Assembly: GCA_963575745.1 (NCBI GenBank)
Contig: CAUYUJ010019337.1
Coordinates: forward strand, 630,287 to 694,286
Length of the DNA: 64,000 bases
Direction of reading: 5' to 3'
Source: Prorocentrum cordatum
Taxonomy: Eukaryota; Sar; Dinophyceae; Prorocentrales; Prorocentraceae
A program made the position numbers and the translations under genes. Each line of letters opens with the position of its first letter. Positions within the stretch are counted from its first letter, which is position 1. The notes under the pieces are model-generated. The model did no database searches. It saw only the letters and a program-made list of their open reading frames with translations, and was not told the origin of the DNA. This document shows, piece after piece, positions 40,790 through 50,759 of this stretch.

Positions 40790-41615
40790 GGCGTCCAGGT
40801 GGCGTCTGGTTGCGACGGCTGGGCAACAGCAGCTTGTCGCTGGTCCTACTCTCCACGGCACACAGCGCACGACTAACTCCGCTCTCGGACGACGGCAGCA
40901 CCGTGGGGGCCGTAAACACTGGATGCGAGCTGGGGCCTCGGAGGTAGCAACACGAAGAGCCTCAATTCCACTGGCCCTGAGAGGGCCCTTACCCACTCTT
41001 GACTCCCTCCTGGCTCACCTCCACCTGTATGCCGACTCCCCCATCCGTTCACCTACTGACCTGCCTCTTCCCACTCGTGTGGCGGCGGGATGGGCGGGGG
41101 ATCACCATGTGGGAGAGGGGCAACACAGGGAGCGCACCGACGGACGTCCTGGCAAGGGTCAGGGCGGCCGCGGCACATAACCACAGTCAGCCGACCCAGC
41201 CGAGGGGCTCTTCCGCCGTCTCGCCGCAGATCGCAGACATCCACACTTTGCTCCTCTCTCCCGCCGCCGCGCGCGTGCAGCCCCACCGCATACGCCCCAC
41301 CGCATACGGGGGAGGTTTAAGTGGATGCACGGGGCGGAGGGGGAGATTCAATGCACGCGGCCGCCGACGCTGGTGGCGCAAACCTCCTACCACCTGGTGG
41401 GAAAGCCTGATAGGCCTCCAGTTCGGCCCTGGGTACCCCGTCGCCTGTCTCGCCGGGTGAAGGCACCAGGGATTGGATTGGGGGTCACCTCGCTGGGTTT
41501 CCCGGTGGGGGGTGGGAGAGGTCCTTGCGCCACCATACTTTGGCGCGTGTGGCCGCCCAGCCCTCCACACTCGCCTACCGTTCGCCTGATCACAACCTTT
41601 AACCAGTGATGCGCC
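40790..41615. other. Coding-like but unassigned sequence, related to 42470-42640
   Basis: A plus-strand frame through about 40960-41180 reads L-P-T-L-D-S-L-L-A-H-L-H-L-Y-A-D-S, and another to 41460 ends Y-P-V-A-C-L-A-G. 41440-41550 resembles 42500-42610 (CCCGTCGCCTGTCTCGCCGGGTGA against CCTTCGCCGGCCTCGGCGGGTGA). No domain is identified. Confidence 0.3.
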
Positions 41616-41620
41616 CATCG

Positions 41621-41678
<58 letters not shown>
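41616..41678. repeat. (CA)n microsatellite, about 30 units
   Basis: Uninterrupted CA from about 41619 to 41677. A second short CA run lies at 41813-41825. Confidence 0.95.
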
Positions 41679-41681
<3 letters not shown>

Positions 41682-41985
41682 TTACGTCGGCGGCTAGGCA
41701 GAGTGACTGCGCTGGCGGAAAAGCATTGGTAGGGCAGACGAATGCGAATTAGCCGCAATGCACGGGGAGGGAGGAGGAACGCCCAGCGAAGGCAGGCGAA
41801 AGACGGAAGTCGGCACACACACACAGTCTCCTCAGCCAGCTTCTGCCACTACATGCCACCTCACTTGCCATCTCACCACTAGCTCAGCGCCTCTGCATTG
41901 ATGGCTCATGACCAGCCACCGCACCATGCGGCTTCCCTCACCTCGCCGTCTCTTTACTGAGATCGCCGCACTACTCGGCCTACTT

Positions 41986-42420
41986 CGTTTGATGCGCACA
42001 CAGCCTCACTACCTTTGCTTGTCTCCTGGGGACGGCCCGAGTGCTCGCCAAGGCGGCCGCCCTCAATAGCAACACCAAGAGGTTTGTTGCAGCAACTAGC
42101 TCACTCGTTGTGGGAGAGGTGGGTTGGTTACAGTGGGGGGACTCAAACATCGCCCACTGCCCTGGCGGCCATGGCGTAGGTCGGGTTGGCCGCAGCGAGT
42201 AGAACCGCAACCCTGCGCCACCCGCCACGCACCACACCTTCAGCGCCCCAACTCAGCCGACCTCGCTTGATGCGCATACAGCCGCACTACCTATGTCACT
42301 TGGGGACGGCCCGAGCGCTCGCCAGGGCGGCCGCCTTCGGCAGAAACGTCAGGAGGCTTCTTGCCACATCTAGCCCACTCGTAGTGGAAGGGGTGGGTAG
42401 ACTACAGGGGGAAGACAACC
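41986..42420. repeat. Two diverged copies of a ~160-bp unit
   Basis: TTGATGCGCACACAGCCTCA at 41989 and TTGATGCGCATACAGCCGCA at 42269 begin related stretches. Both continue with GGGGACGGCCCGAG, CTCGCCA(A/G)GGCGGCCGCC and CTCACTCGT/CCACTCGT plus GTGGGTTGG/GTGGGTAGA. They are about 280 bp apart and roughly three quarters identical by eye. Confidence 0.7.
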
Positions 42421-42640
42421 AAATACCTCTACCTCGCCAAGGCCACGAAGGCGCAAACCCTCCCCACGACCGGTGGAAACCTCCCGAGCAGCCACCAGTC
42501 CCACGCTCGGCTACCCTTCGCCGGCCTCGGCGGGTGAGGATCCGCGTCGTGGGACTGCGGGCTGGCCGGGGGGCTTCCGCTGGGCAGGGGGCGAGGCCCT
42601 TGCGCCTTCCACACTGGGCGAGAGTGACTTAGGCCGCAGG

Positions 42641-43156
42641 TCCAGGCAACTGTTGCTTGCCGCATATTCCCACTCCTTCCCCATCTCCTTCGTTACGATT
42701 CCTCCCTCCCTCTTACTGCGTGTCGCCCTCTCAATTTACTGCTACCTGTGCCGCGACACCAGAGGAGTCCGACCCTGGGATCGCCAGGCACTCTAGTTTG
42801 AACCCCCGCAGGGGCGACCGCCCCTGGGGGGGGGACGTGGCTGCATCAGATCGACACACTAGCCAACAGCTGCAGGCTGTAAGGAGAAGGGAGGTGGAGG
42901 GAGGAGGGAGGCTGACTTGAAGAGGAGGAAACTTGAGAAGGAGGATGGAGGAGGGGCCAAGGTCGGTGCCCCTGGGGGAGTCCATGAGCACAGCATCCCC
43001 AGCTGCGGACGGCTCGCACATCCCCAGACCTCCAACGATATGATGATCCTGCACACCCGTGTTCTAGAACTCGCAGAGCCCTTTACCTTCGTGGTGGTGG
43101 TGGCCCTTCGTCCCCTCTCCCCTGACCTACCCCTGGCCCTGGTCCCAGCCCCTTCG
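42641..43156. other. Unique sequence, no gene seen
   Basis: Pyrimidine-rich then purine-rich mixed DNA. Frames are present on both strands but none is convincingly protein-like. Confidence 0.4.
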
Positions 43157-44008
43157 CTACCTGACCGTGCGAGGGATAGCGCACACGTGCCGTTGGTCCC
43201 TGTCCACAGGGACAGCGTTTCGCCCCCGGTCCATTTCTGATGGTCTTGGGGCCCGAAAAACAGCCCAGGAGGCCGAAACGACAGCAAGACCGCCGACTTT
43301 GAGAAAAACGCATCGTCGGAGAGCTGGGCCCCTTCCCGTCCGCCCGAACTCGGGAGAGGGAGACCACTGACGCACTACCGCCAGGCCTCTGCTCGCCCGC
43401 TCGGGGGCCAAAGCCTTGGCGTGCAACTCTAGCCCAGGCCACGCGCACCAGGATCCAGCCCAGAATGTGGGCTGCGCGACCCCGAATGCGCGACGCGCGC
43501 TCATCTTCGCGCCAAAATGCCCTCGCGCTGCCCCCTTGCAGAAGGACTGCCGCCCTGGCCCAGACCCCCACGCGCGACGCGCGAATGTCTTCGCGCCGCC
43601 GCGTGACCTAAGTGCTTTGTTGAAAACACCCGACGGATTGCTGTGGGCTCCTGACGTGTCGACCCGCGCGCTGGTTTCAGACATCGCGTGGGTCGCTTGT
43701 CTGGCATATTCACGGATCTCCGAGAACCGAGGCCGCTTGGGCCTACAACCTTGAATGCCCACGGTGGCGTCCCCGACGCCTCGACACCTCCCCGCCCCGC
43801 CCGAATCATCCGAGGGCGGTGCCGGACGCGCGCGAGCGGGCAGGAGGGCGGGGGCACCCGTCGGGCGCTCAGCGGCCCTAGCCGGGCGCCATCGGGGCGC
43901 AGCGACGGTCTGCCGAGCCCCGCGGAGCGGCCGATCCAGGATCGCTCCTGAGCCGCTGCAATCACCCCAGGAAGAACGCGTCGTCGATGCCGCCGCCGCC
44001 GCCGCCAC
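43157..44008 (-). CDS. Uncharacterised R/A-rich open frame
   Basis: A 283-codon minus-strand frame. Residues around 43770-43600 (F-S-E-I-R-E-Y-A-R-Q-A-T-H-A-M-S-E-T-S) look protein-like. A short internal repeat (A-K-T-F-A-R-R-A then A-K-M-S-A-R-R-A) reflects repeated GCGACGCGCG words. Two other minus-strand frames overlap it and are also long, which weakens the call. No family is recognised. Confidence 0.2.
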   Translation of the reverse strand: MAAAAAASTTRSSWGDCSGSGAILDRPLRGARQTVAAPRWRPARAAERPTGAPALLPARARPAPPSDDSGGAGRCRGVGDATVGIQGCRPKRPRFSEIREYARQATHAMSETSARVDTSGAHSNPSGVFNKALRSRGGAKTFARRAWGSGPGRQSFCKGAARGHFGAKMSARRAFGVAQPTFWAGSWCAWPGLELHAKALAPERASRGLAVVRQWSPSPEFGRTGRGPALRRCVFLKVGGLAVVSASWAVFRAPRPSEMDRGRNAVPVDRDQRHVCAIPRTVR

Positions 44009-44052
44009 CGCGGTCGATTCCAGGAGAGAAGGAGGGGGGGGCGGAGGGAAGG

Positions 44053-44145
44053 AGAGGGCGAGAGGAGGAGGAGGAGGAGGAGGAGGAGGAGGGGGAGGAG
44101 GAAGAGGAGGAGGAGGAGGAGGAGGAGGAGGAGGAGCGCTGGCTT
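44053..44145. repeat. GGA tract
   Basis: About 90 bp of GGA triplets. Confidence 0.95.
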
Positions 44146-44152
44146 CTTTAAC

Positions 44153-44505
44153 ATGGCCAGATCAAGGATGTGTTCGAGGGAGCGGTGTCCAGCTTGCAAC
44201 CGATGCGGAGCTCGCTCCGCCCTTTATTATAACAGTCAAGTGCGTGCAAACAGTTCAGTGTATACATATATATATATATATATGTGTGCGTGTGTGTGTG
44301 TGGGTGGCAGGAGGGGCTAGGGAGGAGAAGGCTTCAGCAGGGCACGGCGGCGGAGGCATGCATCCCTTGCCGTGCTGCGGCCAAGACGATTGGGCAGGCA
44401 ATAAAGATCACAGAGCTACACATGCTGGTTCTTTTTTACATGGCCGGATCAAGGATGTGTTCGAGGGAGCGGTTTCCAGCTTGCAAGCGATGCGGAGCTC
44501 GCGCT
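44153..44505. repeat. Direct repeats of a ~65-bp unit around a dispersed module and TA/GT run
   Basis: CATGGCCAGATCAAGGATGT at 44153 and CATGGCCGGATCAAGGATGT at 44441 start near-identical 65-bp copies (GTTCGAGGGAGCGG, CCAGCTTGCAA, CGATGCGGAGCTCGC). Between them are a TA run (about 44262-44282) passing into GT (to 44301) and a module at 44337-44400 that recurs at 50585. Confidence 0.85.
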
Positions 44506-44537
44506 GCCCAATCCCATAAAATGCCCTGGAGGGCCGC

Positions 44538-45053
44538 ATGCTTCAACTGTCAACTAATGTATGGATTCGGTGTGCTCTGATGTTCTCAACACTGTGCTGC
44601 AGCCACCGAACGATCTTGCTACACAACTTACTGGGGTATGTTTCGGCACTGACTCCACCACACCCCGTGCGGCCCTGGCCCCCGGAGGGTGATGCGAGGC
44701 TGCCCGGACTGCGAGCATGCGCCAGGCGAGCTCCAAAAGCGACGGCACAGAGCATATGGTGGCGGCACACAGTTCCACGGGCGATGGCGAGTGGGCTTTC
44801 TCCACGCCGTTCCAAACTGGCACACATCAAAAACGGCGTCGCGACACAAGCGATGCTGAAACAGATGCTGCACGACGGGCCCTCGCCAGGCGTAGTTGCT
44901 GACAGGGCTCTCGCAGATTATTGGGACGCCGTGGTGCACACACGTGCGGATCACCATCTGAATGACAGCGAGGGTTGCACTAAACTAAGAGGCGCTCAAA
45001 CGCCTGGCTCTCGAGATGAGGACGCCCGTAAAAGGTCGGCAGAGCAACGGTAG
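44538..45053 (+). CDS. Uncharacterised open frame
   Basis: A 171-codon plus-strand frame with fairly balanced composition, including S-K-L-A-H-I-K-N-G-V-A-T-Q-A-M-L-K-Q-M-L and A-D-Y-W-D-A-V-V-H-T-R-A-D-H-H-L. Several minus-strand frames overlap the same stretch, so the coding strand is uncertain. No family and no splice partners are seen. Confidence 0.25.
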   Translation: MLQLSTNVWIRCALMFSTLCCSHRTILLHNLLGYVSALTPPHPVRPWPPEGDARLPGLRACARRAPKATAQSIWWRHTVPRAMASGLSPRRSKLAHIKNGVATQAMLKQMLHDGPSPGVVADRALADYWDAVVHTRADHHLNDSEGCTKLRGAQTPGSRDEDARKRSAEQR

Positions 45054-45390
45054 AAATTGCGCGAGACGTGCGAGCAGGTCGAGCACGGGAAAACTGCAAA
45101 AACGCAGACGACCAGCCAACTGGCGATCCAACCAACGATGGCATGTCCGACCACCTTCGAGGCGAGATCGAAAATTCTGAGTGACGAAGGTCCGTCTCGA
45201 GACTGACATTGCGCAATCTTCTGAGCGCGCGGGCGACACCGCCCGCACCAGGAAAAATGCCAGGATAACCAAAGAAGGGGGCTGCCCAGCTCGCGCCGCA
45301 TGGCGTCGCTCAGCCTGGCCTGCACGGCGGCCGACGACAGCTGCCTGCCGCTCACGAGCGCACCGCCCACGAGGCGGGCACGACCGGCCT

Positions 45391-46710
45391 TCAGCGCACT
45401 GTTGCGGCCAGGTCGGGCGGCGGCAGCAGCACCGGGCGCCCGTCCAGGACCGCCGCGATCTGCGCCTCCACCGCACCCCCGCACGCTCGCACGCGAGGCG
45501 GCCCCTTGCCGAGCTCGGCTGGGCACCGCGTGTGTTTCTAGTACCGCATGGTGCTCTTCGGCTGTGAGTGGCGCAGCCGCTCCTGGATCTCGGTGAAGGT
45601 TCGCCGTCGGCACAGTGCGTCGTCGCTGGCAGCCCCGCGTCGCACTTCACATGGACGCAGGGACGGCCGCCCGATCACGGGGGCACCCTTCTTGAAGCCC
45701 GCTCTGAACTCCGCGGCGGCGAACGGCCCGAGGCAGCCGGCCTCGCCCGCCGCCAGCTGCGCATGCAGGCCGTCCGTGAACACGCCGTCCAGAAGCAGCC
45801 CCTTGACCTCGTGGCCAGACTTGCCCGTCGCCTCCGCCTCGGCCGGGCCAGGGAGCAGGCCCCAGTTGCTGACGACCGAGTGCGGAAGGGGCGGGATGAG
45901 CGACCGGCCCTGCAGGCTCATGATGCCGCTCGGCAGCCGCAACCCGCCGCCCCACGCGATCGCCAGGCCGACCCCCACGACCCCGGCCCCGAAGAGCGCG
46001 GAAAACTCCGGTCGCGCCAGCGGCAACCTCACCTGCCCAGGTGCCAGGCAGCGCAAGCCCTGGAGGGCAGCCCCCGCTCGCGCCAAATCCCCCTCGCCGC
46101 CGCGCCTGAACTTCGGCCCCTCGAAGGCCGGGCCTGACAAGAGCTTGTCGCCCCTCTCGCGGTTGTAGCCGTCGAAGTAGAGGGAGTCCAGGTACTCCAC
46201 GAGCGCGTCGTCGAGCGCCGCCCTGGAGTCCACGGCCTTGCGACGCTCCTGGCACCACGCGCGGAAGGCCTCGACCTCGCGGCACAGCGTGTCCCAGCTC
46301 TTCTCGGTCACGCGCCTGCTCTCGAGGTAGCCCATCTCGCGCAAGCCGCCTGGCCGCCTCGCTGGGGCAGAGCCCGCGGCAGAGGCCTGACGGCGGGCAG
46401 CGCGGCGCCCGATCCTATCGGCCACCTTCACCCGGGGGCCCAACATCTGCTCGCCTAGCGGCAGCGTCGGGACCCGCGCCAGGCGCCAGCCCGCCACTGC
46501 AGGAGCCGACGCCCTCGAGGGTCTTGCCGCAGTGACCGACGTCACTGGCACTCGAACTGCTGCAGCTTTCGGAAGCCACGCTGGCCGCTCGGCCGCCGCC
46601 GGCGCCGCCACCTGCCGCCGCTTCAGCACGCAGCCGCGCGGCGCCACCTGGCAACGGGTCGCCCACGAAGAGGTCCCCGAGCCCAGCCGCGCCAGCCTGC
46701 GGCCAGCCAA
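45391..46710 (-). pseudogene. Tyrosine recombinase of the DIRS-like element
   Basis: The helical N-terminal region includes K-S-W-D-T-L-C-R-E-V-E-A-F-R-A-W-C. The core has G-L-R-C-L-A-P-G-Q, then L-R-L-P-S-G-I-M-S-L in the place of the usual L-R-P-S-E-A-L-x-L (first catalytic Arg, residue 258 of this frame). Box II reads V-R-R-G-A-A-S-D-D where L-R-H-x-G-A-S-x-D is expected, so the His is replaced. The nucleophile is Y390 in S-T-M-R-Y. The very next codon is TAG (45540-45538), where relatives have R-Y-E-K. The same frame then stays open to a TGA at 45391. The role would be strand exchange during insertion; this copy looks inactive. Confidence 0.7.
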
Positions 46711-46839
46711 ACCAGTCGAGCTCCGCCCACAGCAGCGCCTCGTCGATCGCGGCGTGCACCGCCGCCTCGGCGTCGCACCGCGGAGGCCCGGCGGGGTCGA
46801 AGCTCACGCTACGAGTATCTGCCCGAAGGTCTCGAGCCA

Positions 46840-47690
46840 AGGCGCCAGGCATGCTGGGTGGAAGGTCAGCGGGATTGAGCTCCGGAGGGGCCCACCGAAC
46901 GGTCACCGAGAGGTCAAACATGATGCTTAGCACGGCGACCTCGCGGCAAGTCTTTTCACCTTCGGGGCAGTAGCCCGCCCCTTTCCCAGGGCCAGTACCA
47001 GACCCGGCTGTCGCACAACACGAACAGCTGCGCCCCCGTCGGGAGACAGCCCGAAGTTGATGTCGAACGCCGATGACAAACCCGTGCCCCTCCAGACGGA
47101 CGATGTTCTCGGCTCTGCTGAACCTACCTTTGACCCGGGGCTGCCACGCATCGGAGTTGCCGACATGACTCGAGGTGATTTGCTGGAACGAGACCGATCC
47201 CTAGTACATGTCCCCAAAAGACTGGTCGAACTCAGAGGTGTGCTGCGAAGACCGCGATAGAGAAGATGAAACCTGATCTGGACTGGGATCGCTCTGCCTG
47301 TCATTTTGCCTTTTTCTGGTCATGCGCAGCCCTGAAAACGGCCGGGTGTTCCGACAGCCCGAGCGCGCGCCCGCGCCGACACAGCCTCGGCCACGCGGCA
47401 CCGCCACCGCGCGGCCGGGCGCAGGCCCTGGCGACGTCGCCCGGGCACCAGGCGCGGCCCACCATGCCGAATCCGCCCGCGTCGCAGGCCGTCGCGCCGC
47501 AGGCGTCGGTCGCCAGAACCACGGGGTCTGGGCGGCGGCGGCAGTCCACGCAGCCGAACACGACGAGCGAGGCTGCCACGCGGAGCTCCGCGTCCACGGC
47601 GCTCCACAGACGGCGCCGCCGCCCCCCACCCCAGGTAGCGAGCCGGTAGGCAGCGGAGAAGAAGGACAGGAGCTCCCGTCGCACCAGCGC
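46840..47690 (-). pseudogene. RNase H-like domain of the DIRS-like element, several frames
   Basis: One frame (47684-47301) begins R-R-E-L-L-S-F-F-S-A-A-Y-R-L and has V-L-A-T-D-A-C-G, a likely first Asp. Another (47304-46927) has G-L-V-L-A-L-G-K-G-R-A-T-A-P-K, which matches the region after the D-N-M motif of related elements. A third (from 46933) has V-R-W-A-P-P-E-L-N-P-A-D-L-P-P-S, the usual end of the domain (R-W-x-P-S-E-x-N-P-A-D). At least two frame changes are needed to read through. Confidence 0.6.
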
Positions 47691-49058
47691 GCCCTAGGCG
47701 AAGCGGCCGCGGAGCACCCGCAGTTCGTCGCCCGAGGGCCGGCGACGCACAGCATGCCCAGGCGGATGCTCCACGCGCGGTGGCGGCTGAGCCCGACGCG
47801 GCCCCTCGCCTCGTCGAACACCAGGCCGGCGAACGTCGCCTCCGCGAAGGGCTCTTCGAGCCCCTTGCACTGCAGGCCCGCCGCGTCGAGGGTGGCACGC
47901 ACCCGCTGGGCCGTCTCCACCGTCTCGGCGTGGTCGAGCCCGATGACGGCGGCCCCGTCCAGGCACGCCGCGGCGGCAGGCCCCTGCCCCAGGCAAAACG
48001 CGGGGTGCCGGTCACGCGCCAGCCGCTCCCACGCCCACCCGCTCTGGATCACCTGGGCCCCCACCATCTGCTGACAGAAGAAAGTAAAGAAAAAAAAAAA
48101 AAAAAAAAAAACGAAAAAAAAAATGCGTATATATGCTGTTAGCTCGAGCTCCAGCCCATCGCGAGGACTACCAGCCGCGGGGGCGCCTTGCGCCCAGCGG
48201 GCAACTGCGCGCCCAGGTCGGGCCCCTCGGCCCGGAGGGCGTCGAGGTCCTCGGCGGGCAGCACGAAGTGGTCGCGCAGCCTGGGCGGCGAGGCGATCCT
48301 GTAGAACGCGGTATCCACGTCCATCTGAGCCAGGTGCAGGGACTTGCCCGCTAACTCAGTCAGGCTGCTCCATGCGCCCGCAATCGGCAACTGAGAGTAG
48401 GCTGGCGGCCTGAAACGCGCGTTGGCCACCCGAGTGTCGGCGATCATGCGGAGGGTATGCTTGTCGCTCTTGAAAACGAAGAAGATGCCCACCGTCGCCT
48501 TGGCCAGCTCGCCCAGGTCGACGAGACCTCGGTCCAATAGCTGCCCAACAAAACAAGAGTAGGTCCGCTTGCACTGCACTAGTTTCAGATCTGGAAAAGG
48601 ACGAAGGCGAGGACCATCCGCGGGCCCATGATCGCGAAGAAGATGCTTCTGCCAGCCCACCAGTAGATCGCGGGCCCGGCCCGACAAGCACGCAGCGCCA
48701 TCGCACTGCCCGCCCGCCGTCGGCAGGGAACCCAATCCCTCGGAGCAGGTAGCTCGGCGCACGGCGTCTTCTGCATATCCCGGCAAGTGCGAGCACAGCT
48801 CTGCATAGGCTGCCGCTCCTGAAGAAGGTGGAGGACCTGCCTCCGAGATGATGTCGCGGACGTGGTCAATGCCAGCGAGCTGGGAGCACGACGCCGGGGG
48901 ATCCTGTCGGGGAGCACCATGGCTGTAAAATGAATTAATTCACGGCATGCATGGCCTCTGAGAGCCACTGACCAACGTGCTGACGCTGTCGCGACCGAGA
49001 GCGCACCGCACAGCAGCAGCCGCCGTCTGGAGGACGGCCAGGGGCGGGCCCTGGGCAC
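47690..49058 (-). pseudogene. Reverse transcriptase of the DIRS-like element, interrupted by a poly(T)/poly(A) segment
   Basis: The 48786-48139 frame contains V-G-I-F-F-V-F-K-S-D-K-H-T-L-R-M-I-A-D-T-R and motif A, L-A-Q-M-D-V-D-T-A-F-Y-R-I (Asp codons at 48321 and 48315). It reaches L-A-M-G-W-S-S just before a T-rich interruption on the minus strand. Reading resumes at C-Q-Q-M-V-G-A-Q-V-I-Q (about 48075) and includes motif C as V-I-G-L-D-H-A-E (Asp at 47935-47933), where Y-V-D-N is usual in this family. The fingers segment upstream (49058-48585) lies in another frame. The copy is inactive. Confidence 0.7.
48080..48160. repeat. Poly(A) interruption of the RT (plus-strand sense)
   Basis: The plus strand has AAAGAAAAAAA... 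from 48087 to 48122, with one C and one G break, then ATGCGTATATATGCTG. It falls exactly where conserved RT sequence should be continuous. It is either an inserted poly(A)-bearing fragment or an intron with a strong T-tract near its acceptor (CTTTCTTCTGTCAG on the minus strand). Confidence 0.7.
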
Positions 49059-50560
49059 GGCAACAGCTCCCGGGCGACCACCATGGACTCAACTGGCCCC
49101 GCCCCCTCCTCCGGCATCCTCGACGCCTGGGGGGCCTTTGACCGTCGTCTGGAGCTCGCCGGCCCCGCGGCCCGGGCTGCCACCTTGTCGCACAGCGCCT
49201 TCGCCCGCCGCCTCTGCAAGCAAATCCCTGCCCGCGCGACGGCATCTGCCCCTGTCGGAGCTTCCGCTTCTCCTTCATGAGCGTCGCCTCTTTGCGCAGC
49301 CCCGCCCGGGTGTGATCCACCAACAGAGGGCACACCATGAGGAGCCCTCGCGTCTCCGAGAACTCCATGCGCAGGTACTCGCCCTCCAAGTCCTCGTCGC
49401 CGCTGCTCTTGAGCAGCCTCTGTGCGTCGCCACTCCGCCAGCCGAGCACGCCGACCCAGCAGCTCCCCCAGCGCCAGCTGGCCCTGGTTGAGCCGGTCGA
49501 ATCTGGCGCCCAGCTGCAGCGCCCTCACCGCCAGCTCGTGGTCCGAGACGCCAGCGACGCTCGCCGACAGGCCGCGCCCCGCGCGCCACTCGCCGCGCCC
49601 GGCGAGAGAATGCGCGCCCTGCCCCACGAAGAAGCGGACGCACCTCAGCGCGGCCCGCGGCCCCTCCACGGGCCACCCGGGCCACGCCATCTCGGACACG
49701 CCCCACACTGCGCCCTTGAAGACGCGCCGCCTCTCGACGTCGAAACCGCACAGGATGGGCAACACTCGCGCGTCCAACGAGCTCTCGGCCTGCTCCTCCG
49801 TCACGGACTTCACTAGGTAGCACTTCCCACCGACCTTCGCGACACCGAGCGAGTCGTAAACCATGAACCACTCGCAGCTGTCGAAGTCCGCCAGCACGTT
49901 CACCTCACCGTCATCCTCGCAGCCCGCGATAGGCCATCGCCGCCCCAGGCCAGCCCCCTTCAAAAGGAGTCGCTGCCCCCGCCCAGCAGGCCCAGCGGAG
50001 CCGCCAGCGCTGGCCGGCCCACGTTCGCCATCTCCCCCGCTGGCGGGCTCTCGCCGCAGACGGCGCAGAATTCCGACCGCGCCACGGCGGCCGGCCCGTC
50101 GGGCCGCAGGGGGCCAGCGCGTGCAGCGGCGGAACCTCCAGCTCGCGAGGGGAAACGTCGACGTCGGGCGTCGCGGCCATCCGCGCCTGACTCGTCGGAC
50201 TCGTCGCTGGCGCCCCGAGCTCTGCCCCGATCTCGACGCCGTCGGACTCGCGAAGGAGAAGCCTCACATGGATGTCTTCGCTCGCGCGCCACTCCGCCAG
50301 AACTCGCACCCCAGCCCGCCAAGCGAACGCCACGGTGGCGAGCGCCTGCGGCCGGAACACACGCCGAGCAGCAGCAGCAGCATACCGCAAGCGTGCCAAT
50401 GGCAAACACGAGCAAGAGGACGGCTCTGCCCCCGCCCAGCTGCTCCGCCGCGGCCACCAGCTGGCCGCCCTCGACGAAGAGTCTGCCGAGCCGTCGCACC
50501 CAGCCCAGCGCTATCTCGCATGCAACGGAGAAACTGGACAGGGCCAAAAACTGCCAGGGC
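48935..50560 (-). pseudogene. Gag-like region of the DIRS-like element
   Basis: A hydrophobic N-terminal part (A-V-L-L-L-V-F-A-I-G-T-L-A-V, about 50420-50380) is followed in another frame by I-H-V-R-L-L-L-R-E-S-D-G-V-E-I (about 50280-50230). The 49963 frame then has C-Y-L-V-K-S-V-T-E-E-Q-A, M-A-W-P-G-W-P-V-E-G-P-R-A and D-H-E-L-A-V-R-A-L-Q-L. Near 49430 reading shifts to a frame with M-E-F-S-E-T-R-G-L-L-M-V-C-P-L-L-V and a basic K-E-K-R-K-L-R. These segments, in this order, resemble the gag of dinoflagellate DIRS-like elements as I remember it. Three or more frameshifts are present. Confidence 0.55.
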
Positions 50561-50584
50561 CCGCCGCTCTCAAAAAGGCCCGAG

Positions 50585-50670
50585 CAGGACACGGCGGCGG
50601 AGGCACATCGCATCTCTTGCCGCGCAGCGGCCAAGACGATCGGACAGCTAGCAGCGCCAACAGGGCTACA
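50585..50670. repeat. Dispersed module shared with 44337-44420
   Basis: GCAGGACACGGCGGCGGAGG, then TCTTGCCGCGCAGCGGCCAA, then GACGATCGGACAG and GGGCTACACA match GCAGGGCACGGCGGCGGAGG, TTGCCGTGCTGCGGCCAAGA, CGATTGGGCAGG and GAGCTACACA of the 44.3-kb copy, in the same orientation. Confidence 0.8.
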
Positions 50671-50719
50671 CAGAGGAAATGGAGAAGGATTAGGAAGAGG
50701 AGGAGGAGGAGGAGGAGGA

Positions 50720-50721
<2 letters not shown>

Positions 50722-50757
<36 letters not shown>
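50722..50757. repeat. (GCA)n microsatellite
   Basis: About eleven GCA triplets after a short GGA run. Confidence 0.9.

Positions 50758-50759
<2 letters not shown>

Larger units (their letters stand above)
45391..50560 (-). mobile_element. DIRS-like (tyrosine-recombinase) retroelement, decayed
   Basis: On the minus strand the order is gag-like region (about 50560-48935), reverse transcriptase (49058-47690), RNase H (47690-46840) and tyrosine recombinase (46710-45391). That order is the DIRS arrangement, in which a tyrosine recombinase replaces integrase. Every domain is broken by frameshifts or stops. The inverted or split terminal repeats expected of DIRS elements were not found by eye. The call rests on the four domains appearing in the right order on one strand with family-like motifs. 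Confidence 0.7.

Noticed and set aside
44262-44301. TATA-box promoter from the TATATA run
   Set aside because: It is a TA/GT microsatellite; dinoflagellate promoters usually lack a TATA box and no gene start follows.
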